Position numbers and translations under genes: made by a program. From a virus: 38,448 nt of DNA. How positions within the stretch are numbered: position 1 is the first letter of the stretch; every line of letters begins with the position of its first letter. The notes below the pieces were generated by a model. It did no database searches, was not told where the DNA came from, and saw nothing but the letters and a program-made list of their open reading frames with translations. The DNA is taken from positions 1 to 38,448 of the IMG/VR virus record IMGVR_UViG_3300025771_000065, one strand, 5' to 3'. Of this stretch, positions 22,758 through 29,050 are shown piece after piece.

Positions 22758-22955
22758 ATGAGTTTTTTATTAGAAGCATTAATTAAAAAACTAGAGGGTG
22801 AAATTGAAGTAGCAAAAGCTAACATTATAGTATATACAAAATCTGCTGTTGGTGTTGGTGAACATAGTGACATTGTTGAAACCATTGAAAAAGAAGTTAC
22901 TAAAATAGCCGAAGCACAAGATAAAATCAACACTATTAAATCATTAAAGTTATAA
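22758..22955 (+). CDS. Small helical protein, 65 aa
   Basis: A short coiled-coil-like protein (LLEALIKKLEGEIEVAKANI, then DIVETIEKEVTKIAEAQDKI). The start follows the exonuclease stop by one base. A late-type promoter octamer overlaps its last codons and belongs to the next gene. Family unknown. Confidence 0.7.
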   Translation: MSFLLEALIKKLEGEIEVAKANIIVYTKSAVGVGEHSDIVETIEKEVTKIAEAQDKINTIKSLKL

Positions 22956-22958
22956 ATA
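22951..22958 (+). promoter_or_regulatory. T4-like late promoter octamer
   Basis: TATAAATA lies 40 bases before the ATG at 22999 and five bases before the early-type -35 box, forming a late/early tandem. Late expression agrees with the capsid-targeting-like start of the HAD protein. Such octamers are frequent by chance in AT-rich DNA, so position is the main support. Confidence 0.55.
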
Positions 22959-22962
22959 GATA

Positions 22963-22991
22963 TGTACATACTACACAAAATGTGGTATAAT
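22963..22991 (+). promoter_or_regulatory. Early-type promoter, leaderless
   Basis: TGTACA (22963-22968), 17 bp and TATAAT (22986-22991, preceded by TGTGG). The ATG at 22999 comes seven bases after the -10 box, so transcription should start within a base of the initiation codon. Confidence 0.83.
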
Positions 22992-22998
22992 ATCTATT

Positions 22999-23604
22999 AT
23001 GATAAGGTTTAACGAGTTTTTAACAGAAGGAAATAAAGGTCTTACGATATTTGATATCGATGATACTATGTTTATTTCAAAAGCTCGTGTTATTGTAAAG
23101 AATAAAAACAATACTAAAGAGAAACCTTTAACACCACAAGACTTTAATAGTTATAAATTGAGTAAAGATGAATATTTTGATTTTGGTGAATTTAAATCAT
23201 CAAAGATATTTTATCAGACAGCAACACCAATTGCACGAATGGTAGCAAAGGCAAAAGCTATTATTAAAAATGCTACGGCAAAAGGTTCAAAAGTAATTGT
23301 TGTGACTGCAAGATCTGATATGGACGATAAAGATTTATTTATTAAAACATTCGAGGCTCACGGTATACCAATGAAGAATGTGTATGTCGAAAGAGCTGGG
23401 AATATGAGTGGTAAAAATAGTGCTGCTAATAAATCAATCATCTTTAAAAAATATTTAAAGACTGATGAATATGCAAGAGTAAGACTCTTTGATGATCATA
23501 AAGAAAATTTGGATGCTTTATTAGATTTACAAAGAGAATTTCCAAATATTGAAATGTTTGCTTATTTAGCAAATAAAAATGGTAGCATAAAAAGAATTAA
23601 GTGA
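22999..23604 (+). CDS. HAD-superfamily phosphatase with capsid-targeting-like N-terminus, 201 aa
   Basis: Motif I is FDIDDT (D19-x-D21-x-T23), followed by VIVVTARSD (motif II Thr) and RLFDDHKENL (motif IV). This matches phage HAD hydrolases related to the polynucleotide 3'-phosphatase and 5'-nucleotidase groups. The first ten residues (MIRFNEFLTE|G) match the T4 internal-protein targeting and cleavage pattern and stand outside the HAD fold. A late octamer and an early-type promoter lie upstream. The substrate is not known. Confidence 0.85.
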   Translation: MIRFNEFLTEGNKGLTIFDIDDTMFISKARVIVKNKNNTKEKPLTPQDFNSYKLSKDEYFDFGEFKSSKIFYQTATPIARMVAKAKAIIKNATAKGSKVIVVTARSDMDDKDLFIKTFEAHGIPMKNVYVERAGNMSGKNSAANKSIIFKKYLKTDEYARVRLFDDHKENLDALLDLQREFPNIEMFAYLANKNGSIKRIK

Positions 23605-23687
23605 TATATAATAGATTAAAAAGTGCAGCCTATGGTGAAGGTAAAAGATATTTTCGTTGGTGGTTGCAATGGACTGGGAGAGTATAG
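23601..23687 (+). CDS. Possible tiny basic peptide, 28 aa
   Basis: A GTG overlapping the HAD stop (GTGA) opens a frame ending one base before the next gene's ATG. The peptide (MIYNRLKSAAYGEGKRYFRW, then WLQWTGRV) is basic and aromatic, amphipathic in appearance. The coupling at both ends is the main support; the small size keeps confidence low. Confidence 0.4.
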   Translation: MIYNRLKSAAYGEGKRYFRWWLQWTGRV

Positions 23688-23688
23688 T

Positions 23689-23970
23689 ATGGCAAAGTGG
23701 CCTAAGTCAGAGCCGTGGAATGGCGGTAAAAGAAAACATTGGTTATTTGATAATGGTTGGGAAATATCATTAGTTAAATTTCCAGGTTCGTATGGATATA
23801 AAAATGGTGAATGGGAATTAGCAATGATGTATGATGGTTTATTCATGGATCCACCCGCTGATAAAATGGAAAATATATTAAATGATTATCATAAAGCCGA
23901 TGAAGGCATTTATGGTTATTTAAAAGATCCTGATGCAGATAGGATTATTGAAATGGTGAGGAGATTATAA
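23689..23970 (+). CDS. Unknown Trp-rich small protein, 93 aa
   Basis: I chose the ATG at 23689 because a GGGAG site sits eight bases upstream; earlier in-frame starts (23623, 23632) overlap the tiny peptide frame and lack a ribosome site. The protein (MAKWPKSEPWNGGKRKHWLF, NGWEISLVKFPGSYGYKNGE, LMDPP-like, DADRIIEMVRRL end) looks globular. No family is recognised. It overlaps the next gene by one base. Confidence 0.68.
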   Translation: MAKWPKSEPWNGGKRKHWLFDNGWEISLVKFPGSYGYKNGEWELAMMYDGLFMDPPADKMENILNDYHKADEGIYGYLKDPDADRIIEMVRRL

Positions 23971-24170
23971 TGCCAATAAAAATAGGAAAATCAATGAGAA
24001 AGGTCGTGCGAGGAGCATCAAGACCTAGCTTTGAATATGAACATGATTACGTTAAGTGTCGAACAAAAGAAGAACTAATCGAAATGTATAATAGCCCTAC
24101 AACAATTCCAAAGAAAAAACAAAAGATTAAAAATGAATTAGTTCGTAGAGGTGGTGTAGTATTTAAATGA
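23970..24170 (+). CDS. Small basic protein, 66 aa
   Basis: A basic protein with MPIKIGKSMRKVVRGASRPS, then EHDYVKCRTKEELIEMYNS and a Lys-rich end (KKKQKIKNELVRRGGVVFK). It is coupled at both ends by one- and four-base overlaps. The middle KCRTKEELIEMY resembles a short helix used in small phage DNA-binding proteins, but this is not a firm match. Confidence 0.7.
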   Translation: MPIKIGKSMRKVVRGASRPSFEYEHDYVKCRTKEELIEMYNSPTTIPKKKQKIKNELVRRGGVVFK

Positions 24171-24322
24171 GTAAGCAAGCGGAATATCGTAGAAAGACTT
24201 ACGGTTTAAGTAATTATAGAAAAAGATTACAAAAGAAAGAACGCAATCGTAGATTAATAGGACTAGGAGTTGCAGTGATATTTTTAATTGTAGCAGGATT
24301 TTTATTTTTTAACAATGGGTAA
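24167..24322 (+). CDS. Small basic protein with C-terminal membrane helix, 51 aa
   Basis: The ORF starts with an ATGA overlap. Residues 1-29 are very basic (YRRKTYGLSNYRKRLQKKER) and residues 30-48 form one hydrophobic helix (LIGLGVAVIFLIVAGFLFF). The positive-inside rule puts the basic part in the cytoplasm, a C-tail-anchored topology. A pinholin or DNA-to-membrane tether are possibilities; neither is shown. Confidence 0.7.
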   Translation: MSKQAEYRRKTYGLSNYRKRLQKKERNRRLIGLGVAVIFLIVAGFLFFNNG

Positions 24323-24440
24323 ATTAAGACAAATAATTAGAAAGTGGATTGATAGAATGATTGAAAAATCATTTCAGCGTCAAGCAGATAAGATTTTTAT
24401 GAAACATCAAGTCAAATATAGGGATAGTGATAATACATGA
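24315..24440 (+). CDS. Tiny basic protein, 41 aa
   Basis: An ORF overlapping both neighbours (eight bases upstream, four downstream). It encodes MGKLRQIIRKWIDRMIEKSF, then a helical basic continuation ending YRDSDNT. It looks like a short amphipathic basic helix. No known family. Confidence 0.62.
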   Translation: MGKLRQIIRKWIDRMIEKSFQRQADKIFMKHQVKYRDSDNT

Positions 24441-24640
24441 CAGCTAAGAACGACATTACAGGAGATTCTATAAAGTCTAAGATCACTAGTAAATCTTATT
24501 TGGATAACTATGATAAGATATTTGGTGTAAAAGCTCGTAAAAAAACACCTTCTCATGCTACTACACAAATACATATAGATAAGACAAAACAAATCCCTAG
24601 ACATTATAAATATAATAATAATATAGAGGAACAACTATGA
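24437..24640 (+). CDS. Small conserved protein, 67 aa
   Basis: It begins MTAKNDITGDSIKSKITSKS, then YLDNYDKIFGVKARKKTPSH. I recall this start (AKNDITGD and YLDNYDxIF) from small T4-like phage proteins of unknown function. The protein is basic and probably partly disordered at the C-terminus (IPRHYKYNNNIEEQL). A late octamer for the next genes overlaps its 3' end. Confidence 0.75.
   Translation: MTAKNDITGDSIKSKITSKSYLDNYDKIFGVKARKKTPSHATTQIHIDKTKQIPRHYKYNNNIEEQL
24605..24612 (+). promoter_or_regulatory. T4-like late promoter octamer
   Basis: TATAAATA lies 24 bases before the ATG at 24637, giving an expected leader of about 19 bases that contains an AGAGGA ribosome site. It precedes a pair of virion-like genes, a sensible place for a late promoter. 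Confidence 0.5.
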
Positions 24641-24903
24641 GTATAGATATAGACGCATTTGATTTTGGATTTACCGCTGTAGATGAAAGCGAATTAGAAG
24701 CGGTACAGAAATTATCAACAGAAGCTTCATCAGTAGCAGCAACATCAGCTGAAATGGAAGATAAGCTTAATAAACTATATAATGCAATATTACCTTTATT
24801 ATCAAATTTAAAAGCAAACCCAGAAAAGGATTATATTTACTGGCCAAATAGGACAGAAAAAGTAGAAGCCTTTGAAGATTTAATATCAGGAATAGTTAAA
24901 TAA
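24637..24903 (+). CDS. Conserved small protein upstream of virion-like gene, 88 aa
   Basis: The start IDIDAFDFGFTAVDESELEA and the later LYNAILPLLSNLKANPEKDY and WPNRTEKVEAF segments match a family I have seen in marine T4-like phages next to structural genes. It is acidic and helical. It is coupled to the next gene by a one-base overlap. A role in virion assembly is inferred from context. Confidence 0.78.
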   Translation: MSIDIDAFDFGFTAVDESELEAVQKLSTEASSVAATSAEMEDKLNKLYNAILPLLSNLKANPEKDYIYWPNRTEKVEAFEDLISGIVK

Positions 24904-25622
24904 TGGCAATACCAACTACTGGACCAATTAAAATGGGAGGTGCTGGAACTAATAGTATCGCTCAAGTCAAAGCAGGTACCGATACAGGTACTCCATCGGC
25001 AGTTCAAAATGTATCATTAAGAGGATTATCTGTTGATGGTGTTAATGATTTTCAATACGTAGGTGGAGCAGCTGTAGATATTGCTGTAGCTGGAAGCTCT
25101 CCTGATCAAACTGCTCCACATAGAATGTCAGAGTTTCGTGGATACGTTCAAACACTAGCTACAACCTATAATAACAGTTTATCTGAAAGCGAATATTCAC
25201 TTGATAGTAATATTATAGTACAACCACAACTTAGAATACAATATGCAAGTGGAAATATTAACGTTAACTGGTATCCCGATAGCGAAAATCCAAGCCCAGC
25301 TGATGGAACACTTGTATATCAAATTGTAAATCCAGCATCTGGATATACTGTAAGAGAAACACATACTGAAACTGGTGATGGACCAAACACTTGGATATAT
25401 TCAAATATACAACCAAATGGTTCAGCAGTTTCGATTCCAACTTCGACTTCTTTTGTGGATTGGCAACCTGAATTTGAATCTGGAGGTGGATATGATGATC
25501 CAGGACAGAATAACTCTACGTTAACGGTAAGTCTTATTTTTGAAAAATCAGGTGAAACAACCTTTACATATAACTTTACACTAGACGTTTCTATAGAAAC
25601 AGCCGGTGAAGGTGGACAATAA
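24903..25622 (+). CDS. Virion structural-like protein, probable appendage, 239 aa
   Basis: The N-terminal region (MAIPTTGPIKMGGAGTNSIA, later DQTAPHRMSEFRGY) has the MSEFRGY-type element found in tail or appendage proteins of marine myoviruses. The rest is a beta-rich domain (NINVNWYPD, LTVSLIFEKSGETTFTYNFT) ending in Gly/Glu. No signal peptide is seen, so it is an assembly-type protein. The lysozyme gene follows after a short gap. Confidence 0.72.
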   Translation: MAIPTTGPIKMGGAGTNSIAQVKAGTDTGTPSAVQNVSLRGLSVDGVNDFQYVGGAAVDIAVAGSSPDQTAPHRMSEFRGYVQTLATTYNNSLSESEYSLDSNIIVQPQLRIQYASGNINVNWYPDSENPSPADGTLVYQIVNPASGYTVRETHTETGDGPNTWIYSNIQPNGSAVSIPTSTSFVDWQPEFESGGGYDDPGQNNSTLTVSLIFEKSGETTFTYNFTLDVSIETAGEGGQ

Positions 25623-25650
25623 TATGTATCATCACTTAAGGAACAAAGAT

Positions 25651-26091
25651 ATGAACATAAATCAATTAAAAGAAACATTAAAAGTTGACGAAGGAGTAGT
25701 TTATGAGATATATAATGATCATCTTGGCTATGCTACATTTGGTATTGGCCATCTCGTGCTTGAAACCGATCCCGAACATGGGCAAACAGTTGGTACCCCA
25801 GTCAGCGAGGAACGTGTTGATGAATGTTTCGAAAAAGATGTACAAACAGTAATAGAAGACTGTAAAAAATTACATGATGGTTGGGATGGCTATCCTGAAG
25901 AGGTGAAACAAGTCATCGCAAATATGATGTTTAATATGGGACTCACGCGCTTGAGCAAGTTTAAGAACCACAACGCAGCGCTGCAATGTGGTGATTGGAA
26001 GGAGGCTGCCAAAGAAGGCAGAGATTCAAGATGGTACAGTCAAGTGACGAACAGAGCCGAAAGGCTGATGAAAAGACTCGAGGAGATCTAA
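25651..26091 (+). CDS. e: GH24 lysozyme / endolysin (T4 e-like), 146 aa
   Basis: The catalytic triad of T4 lysozyme is present at the expected spacing: E14 (KVDEG), D23 (YNDHLGY) and T29 (YATFGIGH). The end (SRWYSQVTNRAERLMKRLEE) matches the C-terminal T4 pattern SRWYxQxxNRAxR. It would cut peptidoglycan at lysis. I use the ATG at 25651, preceded by AAGGA and giving the T4-like start MNINQLKETL; another ATG is at 25624. No signal peptide, so a holin is needed. Confidence 0.93.
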   Translation: MNINQLKETLKVDEGVVYEIYNDHLGYATFGIGHLVLETDPEHGQTVGTPVSEERVDECFEKDVQTVIEDCKKLHDGWDGYPEEVKQVIANMMFNMGLTRLSKFKNHNAALQCGDWKEAAKEGRDSRWYSQVTNRAERLMKRLEEI

Positions 26092-26183
26092 AAAAACCGA
26101 AACATAAAGGTAATTTTTGGTGTCATGAGAGAAAGGACTTTTTCAAATGGGAAGAGTTGATTAATTATAACTATAAGACCTAG
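26031..26183 (+). CDS. Small ORF overlapping the lysozyme end, 50 aa
   Basis: The ATG at 26031 opens a frame 61 bases inside the lysozyme gene, ending at 26183. The part past the lysozyme stop (KPKHKGNFWCHERKDFFKWE, then ELINYNYKT) looks protein-like. No good ribosome site precedes it. The same frame is also -1 relative to lysozyme, but I see no slippery site there. No family recognised. Confidence 0.45.
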   Translation: MVQSSDEQSRKADEKTRGDLKKPKHKGNFWCHERKDFFKWEELINYNYKT

Positions 26184-26195
26184 GAGGTATATATT

Positions 26196-26477
26196 ATGGA
26201 TTTAGCATTCATAGTGATTGGTGGAATAATATTAGTAGCAGGAATTTATGCTGTTTATGATAATTCCAAACCTGCGTCAGGAGTTAGAGCAAGAAACGAG
26301 AAAGGACATTTTGTAAAAGATGATCCTGATACTCATCACAAAAACGAAGCTTATAAAGATGGTAAAACACCAGCTATAAAGAAAGCTCCAGTGAAGAGAA
26401 AACCAGCAGCTAAGAAGCCTGCTGCTAAGAAAGCTCCAACACAACGCAGAACCAGAAAAAAAGCAGCTAAAAAATAA
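26196..26477 (+). CDS. Membrane protein with histone-H1-like tail, 93 aa
   Basis: Residues 1-22 form one transmembrane helix (LAFIVIGGIILVAGIYAVYD). The C-terminal 40 residues are an Ala/Lys/Pro-rich tail with repeats (KRKPAAKKPAAKKAPTQRRT) like histone H1 tails. A strong AGGAGG site precedes the ATG. The topology would let the basic tail bind DNA or acidic polymers close to the membrane. The low-complexity tail could also be a neutral expansion. No homologue named. Confidence 0.75.
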   Translation: MDLAFIVIGGIILVAGIYAVYDNSKPASGVRARNEKGHFVKDDPDTHHKNEAYKDGKTPAIKKAPVKRKPAAKKPAAKKAPTQRRTRKKAAKK

Positions 26478-26499
26478 GTTGTAACAGAACTATTTCTGT

Positions 26500-26507
26500 A
26501 TAAATAA
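26500..26507 (+). promoter_or_regulatory. T4-like late promoter octamer
   Basis: TATAAATA is in an intergenic gap of about 80 bases. Transcription should start near 26513, leaving a 46-base leader that contains TGGAG before the ATG at 26559. Its intergenic place makes chance less likely than for octamers inside genes. Confidence 0.7.
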
Positions 26508-26558
26508 AATAGAAATGGTAAGACATTAATCTTACTATGTAATCTAATGGAGAATATA

Positions 26559-26864
26559 ATGAAAAATTTATTTACTCTGTTCGCTGGATTAGTTCTTATT
26601 ACGAACTGTGCTTCTATTGGAAGCGTCGTAGAAGGAACTAAGGAGTTTACAACTGGAGTTGTTGATGGTGCTGTAAAAGGTACTTCAACTATTGTTTCAG
26701 CTGTAGCTTCTGATGTGGTCTCCACAGGAGAATTCGTCGTTGAAACAGCTGTTGATGTAGGTAAAACTGCAGTCAATACTGGTACTGGAGTTGTTCAAAA
26801 AGCAGCTAACAGAATCGATGAAGAAACTGACAAATTACAAAACCCTCACCCTGAGGGAAAGTAG
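26559..26864 (+). CDS. Lipoprotein, short (0-frame) product, 101 aa
   Basis: The ATG at 26559 has GGAG at good spacing; an upstream in-frame ATG (26547) lies within the ribosome-site region. The signal MKNLFTLFAGLVLITNCAS has a lipobox ending at C17. The mature part is Val/Thr/Ala-rich (GVVDGAVKGTSTIVSAVASD, then VVETAVDVGKTAVNTGTGVV) with glycine-spaced helices like a small entericidin- or YgdR-type lipoprotein. The last codons G GGA AAG form a lambda-type slippery heptamer just before the TAG stop. Confidence 0.82.
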   Translation: MKNLFTLFAGLVLITNCASIGSVVEGTKEFTTGVVDGAVKGTSTIVSAVASDVVSTGEFVVETAVDVGKTAVNTGTGVVQKAANRIDEETDKLQNPHPEGK

Positions 26865-27013
26865 CTTGGTCTCTTTTTCCACAATATCCTAAAGAAAAAA
26901 AGGATATTCTGGAAAAGGAGAGAGTAGTTGAAGAAGCAAAAAATGATATAACTATTATCATTAAAATTGTGAAACGCTACTGTACGCAATATCCGGAAGA
27001 GTGCGAACAATAA
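26855..27013 (+). other. Programmed -1 frameshift site and 50-codon extension of the lipoprotein
   Basis: GGGAAAG (26855-26861) is in the X-XXY-YYZ phase of the lipoprotein frame. It is followed by 8 bases and then a hairpin of about 20 pairs (26870-26890 with 26901-26921, one C-C mismatch, one G-U) around a 10-base A-rich loop. After a -1 shift, reading continues from GTA at 26861 to TAA at 27011-27013, adding 50 residues (VAWSLFPQYPKEKKDILEKE, later KRYCTQYPEECEQ). The -1 frame has no ATG, TTG or early GTG. The long product would be about 151 aa. Confidence 0.72.
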
Positions 27014-27017
27014 TATT

Positions 27018-27046
27018 AAAGGGTCCCGTTCAGGGACCTTTTTTTT
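27018..27046 (+). terminator. Intrinsic terminator after the frameshifted lipoprotein gene
   Basis: A stem GGTCCC / GGGACC (27022-27027 with 27033-27038), extended by A-T pairs, has a 5-base loop and a run of eight T (27039-27046). The last T is also the first base of a late promoter octamer. Confidence 0.92.
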
Positions 27047-27053
27047 ATAAATA
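27046..27053 (+). promoter_or_regulatory. T4-like late promoter abutting a terminator, leaderless
   Basis: TATAAATA begins on the last T of the terminator. With T4 late-promoter geometry (+1 six bases after the octamer), the start site falls on the ATG at 27059. No ribosome site is present. Confidence 0.72.
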
Positions 27054-27058
27054 GTTAC

Positions 27059-27355
27059 ATGGAAGAAGTGTTTCAATTGATATCCGATCTAGGGTTACCT
27101 ATTGCAGGAGCTCTAATTATGGGATTCTTTATATTTACAATCATCAAACAAATATTTGAAGGAATTGTAGATAGTATTAAAACACTGACAATGTTCTGTG
27201 CTTCATTAGAGAATAGAGCCAGAACAATGAGTAATGAAATGGTGAAAATCGATTTACTTGTAAGTAGTGCACTCGAGCTTAGACCAGATATTGAAAGAAT
27301 TGCAAGGGCAGAAAATTTCATTGAAGATGGTAAGCTTGACGTGAGAAGAGATTAA
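27059..27355 (+). CDS. Membrane protein of a conserved pair, 98 aa
   Basis: One N-terminal transmembrane helix (about residues 12-32, LPIAGALIMGFFIFTIIKQI) precedes a helical cytoplasmic or periplasmic part (MFCASLENRARTMSNEMVKI, RPDIERIARAENF). I recall similar pairs of small membrane proteins with this layout in T4-like cyanophages. It is paired with the following gene, which has the same architecture. It could act in lysis or in membrane docking of the curli genes downstream; both are inference. Confidence 0.78.
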   Translation: MEEVFQLISDLGLPIAGALIMGFFIFTIIKQIFEGIVDSIKTLTMFCASLENRARTMSNEMVKIDLLVSSALELRPDIERIARAENFIEDGKLDVRRD

Positions 27356-27356
27356 T

Positions 27357-27623
27357 ATGGAAATTGCAGATTTAATAGCCCAGTATGGGTTTCCAACAGT
27401 TATGGTTGTTGGTTTAGGTTATTTTGTTTACTTTGTTTATAGTTTTATAAACGAACATATAGAACCAGTGATTGAAAAAATGCATTTTCAACTTATTCGA
27501 GTAATAGATCAAATGAGAATGTTAGATCAGGATATAATCCGTCTACAACAAAAAGTAGACACAGTACTAGAATATAAGGAAAATGAAAAGAAGAAGACTG
27601 AAAAAACTAAGAGAACAGAGTGA
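27357..27623 (+). CDS. Second membrane protein of the pair, 88 aa
   Basis: A transmembrane helix at residues 12-32 (FPTVMVVGLGYFVYFVYSFI) is followed by a helix (RVIDQMRMLDQDIIRLQQKV) ending in a Lys/Glu-rich tail (YKENEKKKTEKTKRTE). It parallels the upstream gene in layout (N-terminal helix then coiled segment), so the two may form a heteromer. The csgF-like gene starts 41 bases inside its end. Confidence 0.76.
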   Translation: MEIADLIAQYGFPTVMVVGLGYFVYFVYSFINEHIEPVIEKMHFQLIRVIDQMRMLDQDIIRLQQKVDTVLEYKENEKKKTEKTKRTE

Positions 27624-28134
27624 ATTATTAGTACTCGTTACTCTTTTCGTAATGACTACAATGTCAATTACGCCAAATGTAAGTGCTTCTCCAATCGTAC
27701 ATGAATTTAAAAATCCATCATTTAGTGGTATAGGTACAGGAGCACATTACTTAACAATCGAAAACCAAGAGCATTCACGTAAGAAAGCAATTGAAGAAGC
27801 TCTTGAGTCTGCACGTAAAGCTGCTGAAAGAGAAGCAGAAAATACAACTCTTGCAAAGTTCATTCGTAATTTAGAGAGTAGAATATATGCACAGTTTGCT
27901 AAACAACTCGTTGAGTCAATGTTTAGTAATGATAATCCAGCATCATTTGGTTCTTTTGTATTAGAGGGAAATACTATTACATGGAATCTAGAAGTTGATG
28001 AATCTGGTGTTGAATTTATAAGACTCACGATTGTGGCATCTGATGGTACCACAACCGAAGTTGTTATCCCTGTTGGTACTGGTAATTTTGGACAAGATCC
28101 TGATTCAGGAACTGGGGATGGAACTGTTGGTTAA
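27583..28134 (+). CDS. csgF: Curli assembly protein CsgF-like, 183 aa
   Basis: After a long N-terminal signal region (residues 1-36, ending SASP), the start of the mature protein HEFKNPSFSGIGTGAHYL matches the CsgF start (F-x-N-P-x-F-x-G). In curli systems this part inserts into the CsgG pore and links it to curlin nucleation. The C-terminal domain (FVLEGNTITWNLEV, FIRLTIVASDGTTTEVVIPV) also fits. The middle has an added charged helix (KKAIEEALESARKAAEREAE), and the tail is Gly/Asp-rich. AAGGA precedes the ATG. Confidence 0.85.
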   Translation: MKRRRLKKLREQSELLVLVTLFVMTTMSITPNVSASPIVHEFKNPSFSGIGTGAHYLTIENQEHSRKKAIEEALESARKAAEREAENTTLAKFIRNLESRIYAQFAKQLVESMFSNDNPASFGSFVLEGNTITWNLEVDESGVEFIRLTIVASDGTTTEVVIPVGTGNFGQDPDSGTGDGTVG

Positions 28135-29050
28135 GTATCTTTTAGCAATAATATTAGTTTTACAAGGATGTGCTTCAGTTCCTCGATGGTCTGAAGAGCC
28201 ACAAAACTGTAATCCTGATATGTGGGGTCCAGAATATAATCATGATTTATGGAACTATGCAAAAGCATCTGGTAGAATCTTTACTAAAGCAATGCCATAT
28301 ATTTGTGTAGAGAATCCAGAAGTTGTTAAACTACCTGCTTATATAGAATTATTAAAAATACCACCTGCTGAAAGTATGCCAGTGGTTGCAGTATATCAGT
28401 TTCAAGATAAAACAGGTCAAAGAAAAGCACGACCTGGTATTGCAGATTTTTCAACAGCCGTAACTCAAGGAGGAGTTGAAATGGTAGTTGATGCGTTAAA
28501 AACTGCAGGACAAGGAACATGGTTTCGTGTTGTTGAACGAAATGGAATTGATAATCTAATTCGCGAAAGACAAATTATCCGAAGTGCAAGGCAAGATGTT
28601 GCCAAGCAAGAAGGAGAAGAGAAATACCAAGAATTGAATCCACTCTTATTTGCTGGTATGATTATTGAGGGTGGAATAATTGGTTATGATACTGATATCA
28701 AAACAGGAGGACGAGGCGCACGAACTCTTGGTATTGGTGTGAGTAGACAATATCGTCAAGATGTTGTCACAATAAGTATGAGAGCCGTATCGGTTCTAAC
28801 AGGTGAAGTATTACTTAATGTACAAACTCGAAAAACTATATTTAGTTATGGTACTGGAGGCGATGTATTTAAATTCATCGAGGAAGGTACTCAACTAGTA
28901 GAGTTTGAAGACGGAATTGGTAATAATGAATCAGTGACTTACTCAGTACGAACAGCGATTGAAGCTGCAGTACTGGAATTAATACAACAAGGCCACAGAC
29001 GTGGTTATTGGAAAATAGAGGGTTATAACGAAAATGAAGAAACTAATTAG
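28118..29050 (+). CDS. csgG: Curli secretion pore lipoprotein CsgG, 310 aa
   Basis: The lipobox (LLAIILVLQGC) ends at C18, and the start overlaps csgF by 17 bases. The mature protein follows CsgG closely: VVAVYQFQDKTGQ, STAVTQGGVEMVVDALK, WFRVVERNGIDNLIRERQII, GGIIGYDTDIKTGGRGAR, LNVQTRKTIFSYG and FKFIEEGTQLVEFEDGIGNN. CsgG forms a nine-subunit outer-membrane channel for curlin export. A roughly 70-residue N-terminal insert (with NPDMWGPEYNHDLW) exceeds E. coli CsgG. All channel landmarks I can recall are retained, so it is probably functional. Confidence 0.95.
   Translation: MELLVKYLLAIILVLQGCASVPRWSEEPQNCNPDMWGPEYNHDLWNYAKASGRIFTKAMPYICVENPEVVKLPAYIELLKIPPAESMPVVAVYQFQDKTGQRKARPGIADFSTAVTQGGVEMVVDALKTAGQGTWFRVVERNGIDNLIRERQIIRSARQDVAKQEGEEKYQELNPLLFAGMIIEGGIIGYDTDIKTGGRGARTLGIGVSRQYRQDVVTISMRAVSVLTGEVLLNVQTRKTIFSYGTGGDVFKFIEEGTQLVEFEDGIGNNESVTYSVRTAIEAAVLELIQQGHRRGYWKIEGYNENEETN

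Noticed and set aside
25995-26091. Frameshift from lysozyme into the -1 frame ending at 26183
   Set aside because: No slippery heptamer or stem is seen before the lysozyme stop, and the lysozyme C-terminus is already complete by comparison with T4.
26351-26776. Minus-strand open frame of 141 codons opposite the H1-like tail and lipoprotein genes
   Set aside because: Its Thr/Val/Ala-rich translation mirrors the plus-strand repeats and it crosses a plus-strand promoter and gene start; no independent signals.
26870-26921. Hairpin read as a transcription terminator
   Set aside because: It has no T-run after the stem; the true terminator is at 27018-27046. Its position 8 bases after GGGAAAG suits a frameshift stimulator better.
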